Source: an uncultured Bacteroidales bacterium (GTDB lineage: Bacteria; Bacteroidota; Bacteroidia; Bacteroidales; F082). From it: a stretch of 64,000 nucleotides of DNA. The notes beneath the pieces were generated by a model, which was not told where the DNA came from, searched no databases, and saw nothing but the letters and a program-made list of their open reading frames with translations. Position 1 is the stretch's first letter, and every line of letters starts with the position of its first letter. The DNA lies in the NCBI GenBank assembly GCA_900318085.1, contig ONJF01000016.1:1-64000 (forward strand), read 5' to 3'. Position numbers and translations under genes: made by a program. Below are positions 40,124-48,840 of this stretch, in pieces.

Positions 40124-40930
40124 TTATTTTGATATGAGTTTTACATTGTGGATGTTTTTCATAATTTCCTCTTCTTCAGGAACTTGTCTCCAATTTCCAT
40201 AGATATTTGTCAAGAAGGCATCTCCATCGTGCGGAACTGGCAACTTCGCCATCTCAAAGTCAACTTCAGCAACAGGGAACACCTCTGATTCCCACATATA
40301 ATGTTTGGCGAAACTCTGTCCGAGCCCATAATGCATTTCTCCTTTTTTCCTAAATACATTCAACGGCCATGTCAACGGAATCAAGCACTGGTAAACAAGC
40401 CATTGGAACTTTGTCACAGCTTCTCTAAGTTTGTCGTTTTTTATGAGATATGTGTAGTGAAGCAAAGCCACCCTTAATTTGGCACAGACAAAAGATCGAA
40501 TGAAACTGTTATTGTCAATACAAAAGATATCTACCCCTACTCCCTTGTATTTGTAAAGTTTTCCACGCTCTGGCAAAGATCCCAACAAGTCGCCTTCTTT
40601 CTCACGGAATTTCGGGAATCCATTGACATAATTGAAATCAGAAAAACGATCGTGAAGTACATATTGTTCGGAATCCAATTTGTGTAAAATACCGATCAAC
40701 TTTAGATAATCTTTCTTTGGAAGGGCTATATCCATGTCGTCGTCCCATGGAATAAAACCATGATGCCTAATGGCTCCTAATGCGCTGCCTCCTGTAAGAA
40801 AATAAGTCAAATGGTTTTCCTTACATATTCTATCCAAACACAAGACTTCTTGCAACATTTTCATTTGCAAGTCCCTTAAAGCAGAGCCTTCTGGAGCGTA
40901 TTTCCGTTTCAATCCTTCTGTGTCAACCAT
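40124..40930 (-). CDS. LicD-family phosphotransferase
   Basis: A 268-residue protein: LQMKMLQEVLCLDRICKENH, YFLTGGSALGAIRHHGFIPW followed by the DDDMDIALPKKDY metal and nucleotide site, GVGVDIFCIDN, and a terminal region with VPHDGDAFLTNIYGNWRQVP. The GGSALGAIRH and WDDDMDI motifs define LicD/fukutin-type enzymes, which move phosphocholine, ribitol-phosphate or glycerol-phosphate from CDP donors to glycans. The ATG at 40930 lies 19 bases from a TATTTTTG promoter. First gene of the licD-cytidylyltransferase-asnB-like-tagF-like operon. Confidence 0.9.
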   Translation of the reverse strand: MVDTEGLKRKYAPEGSALRDLQMKMLQEVLCLDRICKENHLTYFLTGGSALGAIRHHGFIPWDDDMDIALPKKDYLKLIGILHKLDSEQYVLHDRFSDFNYVNGFPKFREKEGDLLGSLPERGKLYKYKGVGVDIFCIDNNSFIRSFVCAKLRVALLHYTYLIKNDKLREAVTKFQWLVYQCLIPLTWPLNVFRKKGEMHYGLGQSFAKHYMWESEVFPVAEVDFEMAKLPVPHDGDAFLTNIYGNWRQVPEEEEIMKNIHNVKLISK

Positions 40931-40948
40931 ACCTATTCTTTTCAAGTG

Positions 40949-40956
40949 CAAAAATA
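40949..40956 (-). promoter_or_regulatory. -7 promoter element of the licD operon
   Basis: Minus-strand TATTTTTG, 19 bases before the start at 40930, back to back with the promoter of the divergent fusion gene. Confidence 0.7.
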
Positions 40957-40988
40957 GTCAAATTTAGCATCCCAACACGTTTTTTCCC

Positions 40989-40996
40989 TATTTTTG
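40989..40996 (+). promoter_or_regulatory. -7 promoter element of the SDR::cytidylyltransferase gene
   Basis: TATTTTTG, 30 bases before the ATG at 41026. Confidence 0.7.
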
Positions 40997-41025
40997 CGCT
41001 CCAATTCAAAACGATTTCCAAAATC

Positions 41026-42174
41026 ATGAAAGAAGCGTTAGTCATCGGAGGAAGCAACGGCATCGGCTTGGCCATCACATTAGAGTTGCATAATCAAGGT
41101 TATCTAGTCCATGTCGTCGACAAATCACAGAATGACCAACTCGGTCAGTTGGAAAACATCCATTTCCAACAAGTCAACCTCCTGACCACAGATTTCTCCT
41201 TCCTGGAGGATTTCAAGAGCATCGACACGCTTGTCATCACCGCAGGATTTGGACGAATCGCGCCTTTCGAGGAGATTTTGGAACAAGAGATACAGAACAA
41301 CTTCCAGGTGAACAGCATCTCGGTGATGAAAGTCCTGCACTTCTATTTCCCCCGGATGAAGCAAAAAGAGCCCTTCCGCTGTGCCGTGATGGGAAGCATC
41401 GCCGGACTCGTCAGTTCGCCACTGTTTGCCACGTATGGTGCCACGAAAGCAGCAGTCTGCAACGGCATCGAGAGCCTCAACATTGAATTGGAGATGGCCG
41501 GTACCGAAAACCGCATCCTGAACGTATCTCCTGGGTCCATCAAAGGCACCAAATTCAACGGCGGCACCAACGACCTCAGCCAGACCGAAGCCTTGGCACA
41601 TGCCATCATCCAGCAGATGGAACTGAAGCAGACTCTTTATATTCCACAATACGAAGAAGTCTTCAAAGGCGTCCTCGAACGTTATCATGACGACCCACGC
41701 AAATTCGGATTGGACAGTTACCAATACAAATTGTCGAGCGGACGCACCAGCAGCAAGCCACAACTGAAGATAGGCTACCTAAGCGGCACTTTCGACTTGT
41801 TCCACATCGGCCACCTCAACCTGTTACGCCGTGCCAAAGAATGTTGTGATTATCTCGTCGTTGGCATACACAAAGACGCCTCCCACAAAGGGAAAAGCAC
41901 TTTCATCTCGTTTGAGGAGCGTTGCGAAATCGTCAAGAGCATCAAATATGTCGACAAAATCATCCCCTCCGAGAAGGAAGACTGCGATGTGTTTTTGAAA
42001 GGCATTGTCAAATACGACTATCTGTTTGTGGGTTCCGACTATAAAGGCACCGAGCGCTTCAACCGTTATGAGCAGATTTTTGCCGACACAGACGTGAAAA
42101 TCATCTACTTTCCCTACACCCAAGGCACCAGCAGCAGTCAACTGCGTGAAGCACTGAACGCAATCCGCAAATAA
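41026..42174 (+). CDS. Bifunctional SDR dehydrogenase::cytidylyltransferase fusion
   Basis: A 382-residue two-domain protein. Residues 1 to about 230 are an SDR: ALVIGGSNGIGLAITLEL, LVITAGFGRIAPF in place of the usual NNAG, catalytic Ser in MGSIAGL and YGATK with Tyr and Lys. Residues about 246-382 are a TagD-like cytidylyltransferase: LKIGYLSGTFDLFHIGHLNL, ISFEERCEIVKSIKYVDKII, YLFVGSDYKGTERFNRYEQI and FPYTQGTSSSQLREAL. Both active sites look intact. The natural reading is that one domain reduces a keto-sugar phosphate to a polyol phosphate and the other activates it with CTP, like TarJ/TarI or Bcs1 but with a different cytidylyltransferase family and the reverse domain order. Divergent from the licD operon. 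Confidence 0.88.
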   Translation: MKEALVIGGSNGIGLAITLELHNQGYLVHVVDKSQNDQLGQLENIHFQQVNLLTTDFSFLEDFKSIDTLVITAGFGRIAPFEEILEQEIQNNFQVNSISVMKVLHFYFPRMKQKEPFRCAVMGSIAGLVSSPLFATYGATKAAVCNGIESLNIELEMAGTENRILNVSPGSIKGTKFNGGTNDLSQTEALAHAIIQQMELKQTLYIPQYEEVFKGVLERYHDDPRKFGLDSYQYKLSSGRTSSKPQLKIGYLSGTFDLFHIGHLNLLRRAKECCDYLVVGIHKDASHKGKSTFISFEERCEIVKSIKYVDKIIPSEKEDCDVFLKGIVKYDYLFVGSDYKGTERFNRYEQIFADTDVKIIYFPYTQGTSSSQLREALNAIRK

Positions 42175-42222
42175 AAAGAACAAAAAAGCGCTTCAACCGA
42201 CACAAATATCGGATTTTTTGTC

Positions 42223-42230
42223 TACTTTTG
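42223..42230 (+). promoter_or_regulatory. -7 promoter element of the giant T9SS protein pair
   Basis: TACTTTTG, 22 bases before the ATG at 42253. Confidence 0.7.
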
Positions 42231-42252
42231 GGGCATTATAACCCTTGAGTAG

Positions 42253-45200
42253 ATGAAAAGCCTTGTTCAATTCGTCATTCTCCTGCTTTGGCCCGCCATA
42301 GCCTTTTCGCAGACGGTTCATATCGGCGACATCCTCTGCACCGATGGAAGCATTGTCAGTAGTGAGGCTTTTGCCGCCTCGGGCAGGACTGCAGAAGGCG
42401 TAGTGTTTTATGTGGATGCCACTGATTCGCATGGGTGGGTCGTCAGCCTCGACGACCAAAGCTCGTCGATCAAATGGAGCAGTACCAACAATTACGGTTA
42501 CGACCTAACCAACTTGGATAACTATGCCAACGCCCGTTTCGCCTTGCACGACCTCAACGGACAGGAGAATACGGATATCATCCGCAGCCACGGCAGCAGT
42601 TCCGACTTCCCAGCCGCTTGGGCGGTCGACTATGACAACGGCTGGTATCTGCCCAGTGCCGGCCAACTGCGTTACCTCTACTCCTGCGCTCCTGAAATCA
42701 ACACATCACTACAAGTGGCAGGAGGAGCCCCTCTTCCCTATCATGGCAGTTGTTATTGGTGGTCGTCGACCGAACACTCTGGTTACCACGCCTTCGACAT
42801 GAACACAGGCGGGAGTATTGGCGATTATGTAAAGGACAACCATGTCAACTATCCACCCACCGGTGTAGGTGTGCGCCAAATCAAAGACTTCGCCATTCCC
42901 AGCCCCGTGCATCCCACCTATCATATCGGCGACCTTATCACCAACGACGATGGCAGCCAGGGCATCCTCTTCTACCTCACTCCCGACCAATCCGACGGTT
43001 GGATGGTGGCCTTGGAGGATGCTTCCACATCGGTACCTTGGGGCAATGGCGATGTGCCAGGACTAGCCAACCAGACTTGTTCCACACCCTATGGCACTTT
43101 ACTGGACGAAACCGATGGCTTCGCCAACACAGGCACCCTCCGAGGCCATCAAAATGGGTTGAGCACTGCTGCCAACACCATGGACTACGAACATGGCTGG
43201 TACTTGCCCACGGCAGGACAATTGTCGAAACTCTTTGGTGCCTTGCCTTTCGTCGAAGACCCATTACAAGCCCATGGCAGCACCTTGGCACAAGCCGAGT
43301 ATTGGTCGAGTTCGGAGGCCAACGCAGACGAAGCCTTCTCTTTGAGTTGCGTCCCAAGTGCCAACATCAGAGCAGGCCATTTCGCCAAGCGCGACAAGAC
43401 CTCGAACCATCGTGTGCGCGCCGTGCGCAACTTGAGTTTCGTCGACCCACCCCTCCCCAATCCGACCTTACCCGACAACATCATTGAGAGCGACTGCAAC
43501 CAGCCTTTGCAAGGCAACACATGGGATGCTCAACTTTTGGCTTCAAGTCCACAAAACGACATAGCCTCCTACTCCCCTATCCTTGCGGGCGACATAGACG
43601 GCAACGGTGTGGTTGACCTTGTAATATCCCATTATAACGGTAACAACTATCGGAGCAACACCCTCGACGTTTATAGCGGTACCGATCTCACTCTGCAGTA
43701 CCGATTCAACATCCAAGACTCCATCTATCACTCCAACGGTCCCTACGCTTTAGGGAAATATCCAAAACCAGATGGCAGTTTACAAGGAGCCATTTTTGTT
43801 CATGGTTACGACAAAAAGATCCGTTCCTACACCATCAACGGTACGCTGCTCAATGTATCAGATCGTGCCACTTCGTGCGACGGCATGGTATCGTTTGCCG
43901 ACTTTAATGGCGACGGATACCCTGAGGTGTATACAGGCAGCGACGTCTTCGATGCAGCTACACTGAAATGGCTATGTTCAGGACCAGAAAACGGCACCAA
44001 AGGCCTCAGCTTCAGAGGTGCTGCCGTAGGGGTTGTCAATCACCACCGATGCTATTTCACCATGTCGTTGGCCAGCAATGTGCTTGGTGACGAACGACAG
44101 GAGCTAATCTGCGGCAACACTATCTACAATGTAAATATTGTCAGCCGAACAAACCCAGCCCTCAACTCTATCACGGTCAACAAAATTATCACCCCACCAA
44201 CTGGATTCTCGCAAGACGGCCATGTCAGTCTTGCCGACCTAGACCTGGATGGGGAATGCGATGTATTGGTTGTTCGCGACGACACAGACGACCACACACA
44301 AGGCAGGGCGTATTATTATGCCTACAGGCCATCCGATGGCCAGATCTTATTCCAAAAGACAAACAACTGCCTATGCGAAGGTTATCCCCTTGTAGGCAAC
44401 ATCGATGACGACCCACATCCCGAAATCGTCTTCCTCGAAAAGCAAGAATATCCGCCCATGTACATCTATTGTTGGCGTTACACTTCAGAAGGTGGGCTCA
44501 CGACAGTTTGGCGTTATGGGCACAACGACACATCAGGGCAAACAGGCATTACCTTGTTTGATTTTAACCAAGACAACATTATGGAAATTGTCTATCGTGA
44601 CAGCGAAAACCTTCGTATCATCAACGGCAATAGCAATTCGCCCCACAATGTATTCTCAAGAAGAATGGCTGCCGGTACTGGATGCGAGTACCCAATTGTT
44701 GCCGACATCAATGGAGACGGTTCCGCAGAAATAATTGCAACAGGTTTGCTTGACCAGTATTCCAATCTCGCCGGCCATGGTGCGATTCATGTCTTCGGCA
44801 GCCCCGGCAACTGGTCGCCGGCACGACCCGTATGGAACCAATACATGTACCATGTCACCAATGTGAACGAGGACCTCACCATCCCCACCTTCTGCTTCGA
44901 CAAGGCCACCGTCTTCACAGGATCTGACGGCACCATACGTCGGCCTTACAACAACTTCCTGCAACAGGCCTATTACATCACGCCCGAAGGCGAACCTTAT
45001 AACCCCGGTGGTTCCATCGAAGTCGACATCGTCGGATCGGGTTGCAACAACTACACCTTCCATGGCGTCACCTATGACGCAAACGGCCACTACGAACAAC
45101 TCATCGAAACACCAGAAGGATGCGACACGCTCTACAACATTGAAGTCAACCTCGGACAAACGGTGACCCACGATTTTTGGAAGAGAAAGTGTGAATCATA

Positions 45201-46272
45201 CACTTGGAATGACACCACCTACACCGAGAGTGGTACCTACACACAAGAATTCGTCACGCCCGAAGGCTGCGACAGCATCGCCACCCTGCATCTCACCATC
45301 ATCGGCACCCTCACCCACGAATGGGCAATTGAGGCATGCGACCACTACACATGGAATGGCGTCACCTATACCGAACCGGGCGACTATGTGCAAGAGTTCG
45401 AATCCTACGAGGGGTGCGACAGCATCGTCACCCTGCATTTCACCCTCTCCGAGCCTATTTATCACGAGTGGTCGATAGAGGCCTGCGACCGATACAAGTG
45501 GAACGACATCACCTACACCGAACCCGGCGACTATGTGCAGGAATTCGTCACCTTGCAAGAGTGCGACAGCATCGTCACCCTTCATCTCGCCTTCACCCAA
45601 GCCATGGAGGTTGAGACCGATACCACGGCCTGCGGCAGTTTCTCTTGGGCTGGGCAACAAATCACGCAATCGGGCAACTACGACCACATGTTTGTGACCC
45701 CTGGCGGTTGCGACTCACTCGTCCACCTGCACCTCACCGTCGAGCCCTATCCCGAGGCCATCGGTGCTATCGAAGGGCCGACAGAGGTCTATGTGAGCAC
45801 CGACCTCATCTTGGGCCAATACTTCTACTCCATCGAACCTGTCGGCTTTGCCGACCACTATGAATGGACATTGGAAAATGCCGACTGGCCGATGGATACC
45901 ACAGGCTTGAATTGTGCCTTATGGGTGACCACAGCGGGTGATGCCACCTTACGCGTCAAGGCCTGGAATGGCTGTGGCTATACCGAACGCGAGATCCTCA
46001 TCCATGCAGGATTCTACGACATAGATGAGAACCTAACCATTCCAGTGGCGATGTATCCCAACCCGGCGCACGACCGTGTCTTCATCGAGGCAGAAGACAT
46101 CGTGCGCGTCAGGCTGTTCAATTTACAGGGACAATGCCTCTTGGAGCAGCACTACGACAGTAGCGACCGCGTGGAACTGCCCTTGTATGGTTTTGAATCC
46201 AAACTCTATCTCATCGAGATCCAAACGAGCTACGGAATTGCGCGAACGAAACTAAAGACCGAATTGCATTGA
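42253..46272 (+). CDS. Giant T9SS-exported protein with SUMP-like, FG-GAP-like and Cys-repeat regions
   Basis: A 1339-residue secreted protein. In order: signal peptide (VILLLWPAIAFSQ); two SUMP/DUF1566-like modules (about 22-212 and 220-395; VHIGDILCTDGS, AVDYDNGWYLPSAGQLRYLY, and HIGDLITNDDGS, HGWYLPTAGQLSKLFGAL); a long FG-GAP/VCBS-like region (about 410-900; ILAGDIDGNGVVDLVIS, FADFNGDGYPEVYTG, VADINGDGSAEIIATG) likely to be a calcium-binding beta propeller; repeats of the type C-SYTWN-TYTESGTY-GCDS (about 925-1165); a PKD-like domain; and a type A T9SS sorting domain from about 1264 (MYPNPAHDRVFIEAED). Probably a large surface adhesin or display protein. Its stop overlaps the start of a related gene. 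Confidence 0.85.
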   Translation: MKSLVQFVILLLWPAIAFSQTVHIGDILCTDGSIVSSEAFAASGRTAEGVVFYVDATDSHGWVVSLDDQSSSIKWSSTNNYGYDLTNLDNYANARFALHDLNGQENTDIIRSHGSSSDFPAAWAVDYDNGWYLPSAGQLRYLYSCAPEINTSLQVAGGAPLPYHGSCYWWSSTEHSGYHAFDMNTGGSIGDYVKDNHVNYPPTGVGVRQIKDFAIPSPVHPTYHIGDLITNDDGSQGILFYLTPDQSDGWMVALEDASTSVPWGNGDVPGLANQTCSTPYGTLLDETDGFANTGTLRGHQNGLSTAANTMDYEHGWYLPTAGQLSKLFGALPFVEDPLQAHGSTLAQAEYWSSSEANADEAFSLSCVPSANIRAGHFAKRDKTSNHRVRAVRNLSFVDPPLPNPTLPDNIIESDCNQPLQGNTWDAQLLASSPQNDIASYSPILAGDIDGNGVVDLVISHYNGNNYRSNTLDVYSGTDLTLQYRFNIQDSIYHSNGPYALGKYPKPDGSLQGAIFVHGYDKKIRSYTINGTLLNVSDRATSCDGMVSFADFNGDGYPEVYTGSDVFDAATLKWLCSGPENGTKGLSFRGAAVGVVNHHRCYFTMSLASNVLGDERQELICGNTIYNVNIVSRTNPALNSITVNKIITPPTGFSQDGHVSLADLDLDGECDVLVVRDDTDDHTQGRAYYYAYRPSDGQILFQKTNNCLCEGYPLVGNIDDDPHPEIVFLEKQEYPPMYIYCWRYTSEGGLTTVWRYGHNDTSGQTGITLFDFNQDNIMEIVYRDSENLRIINGNSNSPHNVFSRRMAAGTGCEYPIVADINGDGSAEIIATGLLDQYSNLAGHGAIHVFGSPGNWSPARPVWNQYMYHVTNVNEDLTIPTFCFDKATVFTGSDGTIRRPYNNFLQQAYYITPEGEPYNPGGSIEVDIVGSGCNNYTFHGVTYDANGHYEQLIETPEGCDTLYNIEVNLGQTVTHDFWKRKCESYTWNDTTYTESGTYTQEFVTPEGCDSIATLHLTIIGTLTHEWAIEACDHYTWNGVTYTEPGDYVQEFESYEGCDSIVTLHFTLSEPIYHEWSIEACDRYKWNDITYTEPGDYVQEFVTLQECDSIVTLHLAFTQAMEVETDTTACGSFSWAGQQITQSGNYDHMFVTPGGCDSLVHLHLTVEPYPEAIGAIEGPTEVYVSTDLILGQYFYSIEPVGFADHYEWTLENADWPMDTTGLNCALWVTTAGDATLRVKAWNGCGYTEREILIHAGFYDIDENLTIPVAMYPNPAHDRVFIEAEDIVRVRLFNLQGQCLLEQHYDSSDRVELPLYGFESKLYLIEIQTSYGIARTKLKTELH

Positions 46273-48830
46273 AAACCAAAATTTTATACATCATCCTTAC
46301 CCTATTATTGGTGCCAGTTTGTCTCTTGGGTCAGGCGGTCAAGATTGGCGACATCCTATGCACCGACGGGAGCACTTGCAGTCCCGAGCAATTCCCTTCA
46401 TCGGGCAGGACTGCAGAAGGCGTTGTGTTTTTTGTGAATGAAAACGGTCAAGGTTGGGCCGTCAGCTTGGAATGCCAAGCCGTCAATACGCATTGGGTGA
46501 CTTATGAACATTACTATGACATGTACGACATCCCCGAGCTGGACAATTTCGAACATTCCCGAGAGGCCATCCTCGATCTTGACGGTTATACAAATACCGC
46601 CATTATCAGGAACGCCCATGGCGCCGATTGGTATCCCGCCGCATGGGGCGTCGATTTCGACAACGGATGGTATCTCCCCGCTGCTGGGCAACTGCGCTGG
46701 CTGATGGCTTATATCAACGAAATCAACACTTCACTTGCCATCGTAAACGGGACGACATTCGTGTTCGACAATCCGCGCTGGTATTGGACCTCCACCGAAC
46801 GCACTCGAGCCCACGCCGTCGTGGTGAGTCAGACAGGCAGTGTGGCCAACTATCCGAAATTCAACTACATCAACGAATATGAGATAGGCGTAAGAGCCGT
46901 CAAGTCATTCACCGTACAAGCACAGACCCCTACAATAGGCGAAATTGTCACTACACAAGGCGGACAACGAGGCGTGGTGTTTTATGTCGACCCCGACAAC
47001 GGCGCTTATTGGCTGGCTGCCATGAACGACTTGTCAAGTACCTACCAATGGGGAGTCACAAACGACATTCCTGGCCTCAATAACTACAATGAAAACGATC
47101 AGTTTGTGGTGCTTCATGGCATACATTGCGGTTACGACGCCACCATCAGCATTCGTGATGCTTCGGGTACAGCATCGCAATACGCCTCTTCTCATGTTAA
47201 CCTTGAAAATGGATGGCACATCCCATCTGCAGGACAACTGTCGAAACTTTTTGCCGCACTGCCTTTCGTCGAGGATGCATTTACTGGCAACGGAGGCTCT
47301 CTTCCGAACAGTAGTTTCTATTGGACCAGCACAGAGTGTTCGAGCGGAAAAGCATGGGCCATCAGTTTCGCACCAAGTTCTTACACCGCAGGAATCTTTA
47401 CGGCCCGCGACAAGACCGAGACTTACGCTGTTCGCCCCGTTTGGAGCCAAAGTTGCGAAAACATTATCCTGCCCACCGTAGGAAGCATCACCGCACCCGA
47501 AGCCATCTGCGCCAACGAGAGCCTGACCCTACAAATCCCCGAGGTCGAGTTTGCCGACGCCCAAGGCTGGCAACTGTCTGCCACGGCCGACTTCACCAAC
47601 CCCATCGCCTATGATGGCGAACCTCTGGGAGCCGAATACAACGGATGGTTCTTGCGCTATTTTGTCACCAACGCTTTTGGAACCGTATATAGCAATACGG
47701 TCAGCGTTATCGTCTGGCCGACCTACGCCACCTCGTTCGAAGCCAGTGCTTGCGTCTCATACCAATGGAACGGCAACACCTATGACGAAACAGGCGACTA
47801 CACCCTAAACCTCACCTCGACACACGGCTGCGACAGTATCGTCACACTCCACCTCACCATTAGCGACATCCTGACAACAGAGTTTGAGCGAACCCGATGC
47901 AACTCATACACATGGAATGGCATCACCTACTCTGAAAGCGGTGACTATGAACAAGAGTTCACTACGATAGAGGGATGCGACAGCATCGTCACGCTTCATC
48001 TCACCATCACAGGGCCTATTTATCACGAATGGTCGATAGAGGACTGCGACCGATACAAATGGAACGACATCACCTACACCGAACCAGGCGACTATGTGCA
48101 GGAATTCGTCACCTTGCAAGAGTGCGACAGCATCGTCACCCTGCATCTCGCCTTCTCCGATGCCTTGGAGGTCGATGTCGACACCACGGCCTGTGACAGC
48201 TATTCCTGGAACGGGAACCTTTACATCCAATCTGGTATTTACGACAGTCTATTCGTCACCTCTGGCGGCTGCGACTCGCTCGTCCACCTGCACCTCATCG
48301 TCGAGCCCTCTCCCGAGGCTGTAGGCGCCATCGAAGGGCCGACTGAGGTCTATGTGAGCACCGACCTCATCTTGGGCCAATACTTCTACTCCATCGACTC
48401 CGTCGGCTTTGCCGACCACTATGAATGGACATTGGAAAATGCCGACTGGCTGATGGACACCACGGGTTTGAATTGCGCCTTGTGGGTGACCACGGCGGGC
48501 GATGCCATCTTACGCGTCAAGGCGTGGAACGGGTGTGGTTTCAGCGAGCGCGAGATCCTCATCCATGCAGGGTTCTACGACATCGGCGAGCAGGCCTTCC
48601 CCATCGCCCTTTACCCCAATCCTGCCCACGACGAGGTCTTCATCGAGGCCGAAGGCATAAGACATGTCAAGGTATACAACATGAAAGGACAATGCGTCAT
48701 CGAAAGGAATGTCGATGCTTGCGATCGTTTAGTGCTCCCCTTGCAAGGCCTCGGGGCCGGGCTCTATCTCATCGAGGCACAAACCGATTTGGGCTTGGCC
48801 AGAATGAAACTAAACATCAGTAAACTTTAA
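46269..48830 (+). CDS. Second giant T9SS protein, tandem paralogue without the propeller region
   Basis: An 853-residue secreted protein that shares the first gene's plan but lacks the FG-GAP-like block: signal (ILYIILTLLLVPVCLLGQ), two SUMP-like modules (about 22-385), an Ig-like segment, C-SYQWN-type repeats (about 490-680), a PKD-like domain and a T9SS domain from about 781 (LYPNPAHDEVFIEAEG). The start is a TTG at 46269 overlapping the upstream stop (TTGA), so it is translationally coupled; no ATG precedes the signal peptide. Several C-terminal blocks are almost identical at DNA level to the first gene, for example around 45450-45590 and 48010-48150. Confidence 0.83.
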   Translation: MKTKILYIILTLLLVPVCLLGQAVKIGDILCTDGSTCSPEQFPSSGRTAEGVVFFVNENGQGWAVSLECQAVNTHWVTYEHYYDMYDIPELDNFEHSREAILDLDGYTNTAIIRNAHGADWYPAAWGVDFDNGWYLPAAGQLRWLMAYINEINTSLAIVNGTTFVFDNPRWYWTSTERTRAHAVVVSQTGSVANYPKFNYINEYEIGVRAVKSFTVQAQTPTIGEIVTTQGGQRGVVFYVDPDNGAYWLAAMNDLSSTYQWGVTNDIPGLNNYNENDQFVVLHGIHCGYDATISIRDASGTASQYASSHVNLENGWHIPSAGQLSKLFAALPFVEDAFTGNGGSLPNSSFYWTSTECSSGKAWAISFAPSSYTAGIFTARDKTETYAVRPVWSQSCENIILPTVGSITAPEAICANESLTLQIPEVEFADAQGWQLSATADFTNPIAYDGEPLGAEYNGWFLRYFVTNAFGTVYSNTVSVIVWPTYATSFEASACVSYQWNGNTYDETGDYTLNLTSTHGCDSIVTLHLTISDILTTEFERTRCNSYTWNGITYSESGDYEQEFTTIEGCDSIVTLHLTITGPIYHEWSIEDCDRYKWNDITYTEPGDYVQEFVTLQECDSIVTLHLAFSDALEVDVDTTACDSYSWNGNLYIQSGIYDSLFVTSGGCDSLVHLHLIVEPSPEAVGAIEGPTEVYVSTDLILGQYFYSIDSVGFADHYEWTLENADWLMDTTGLNCALWVTTAGDAILRVKAWNGCGFSEREILIHAGFYDIGEQAFPIALYPNPAHDEVFIEAEGIRHVKVYNMKGQCVIERNVDACDRLVLPLQGLGAGLYLIEAQTDLGLARMKLNISKL

Positions 48831-48840
48831 GATTACTCCA

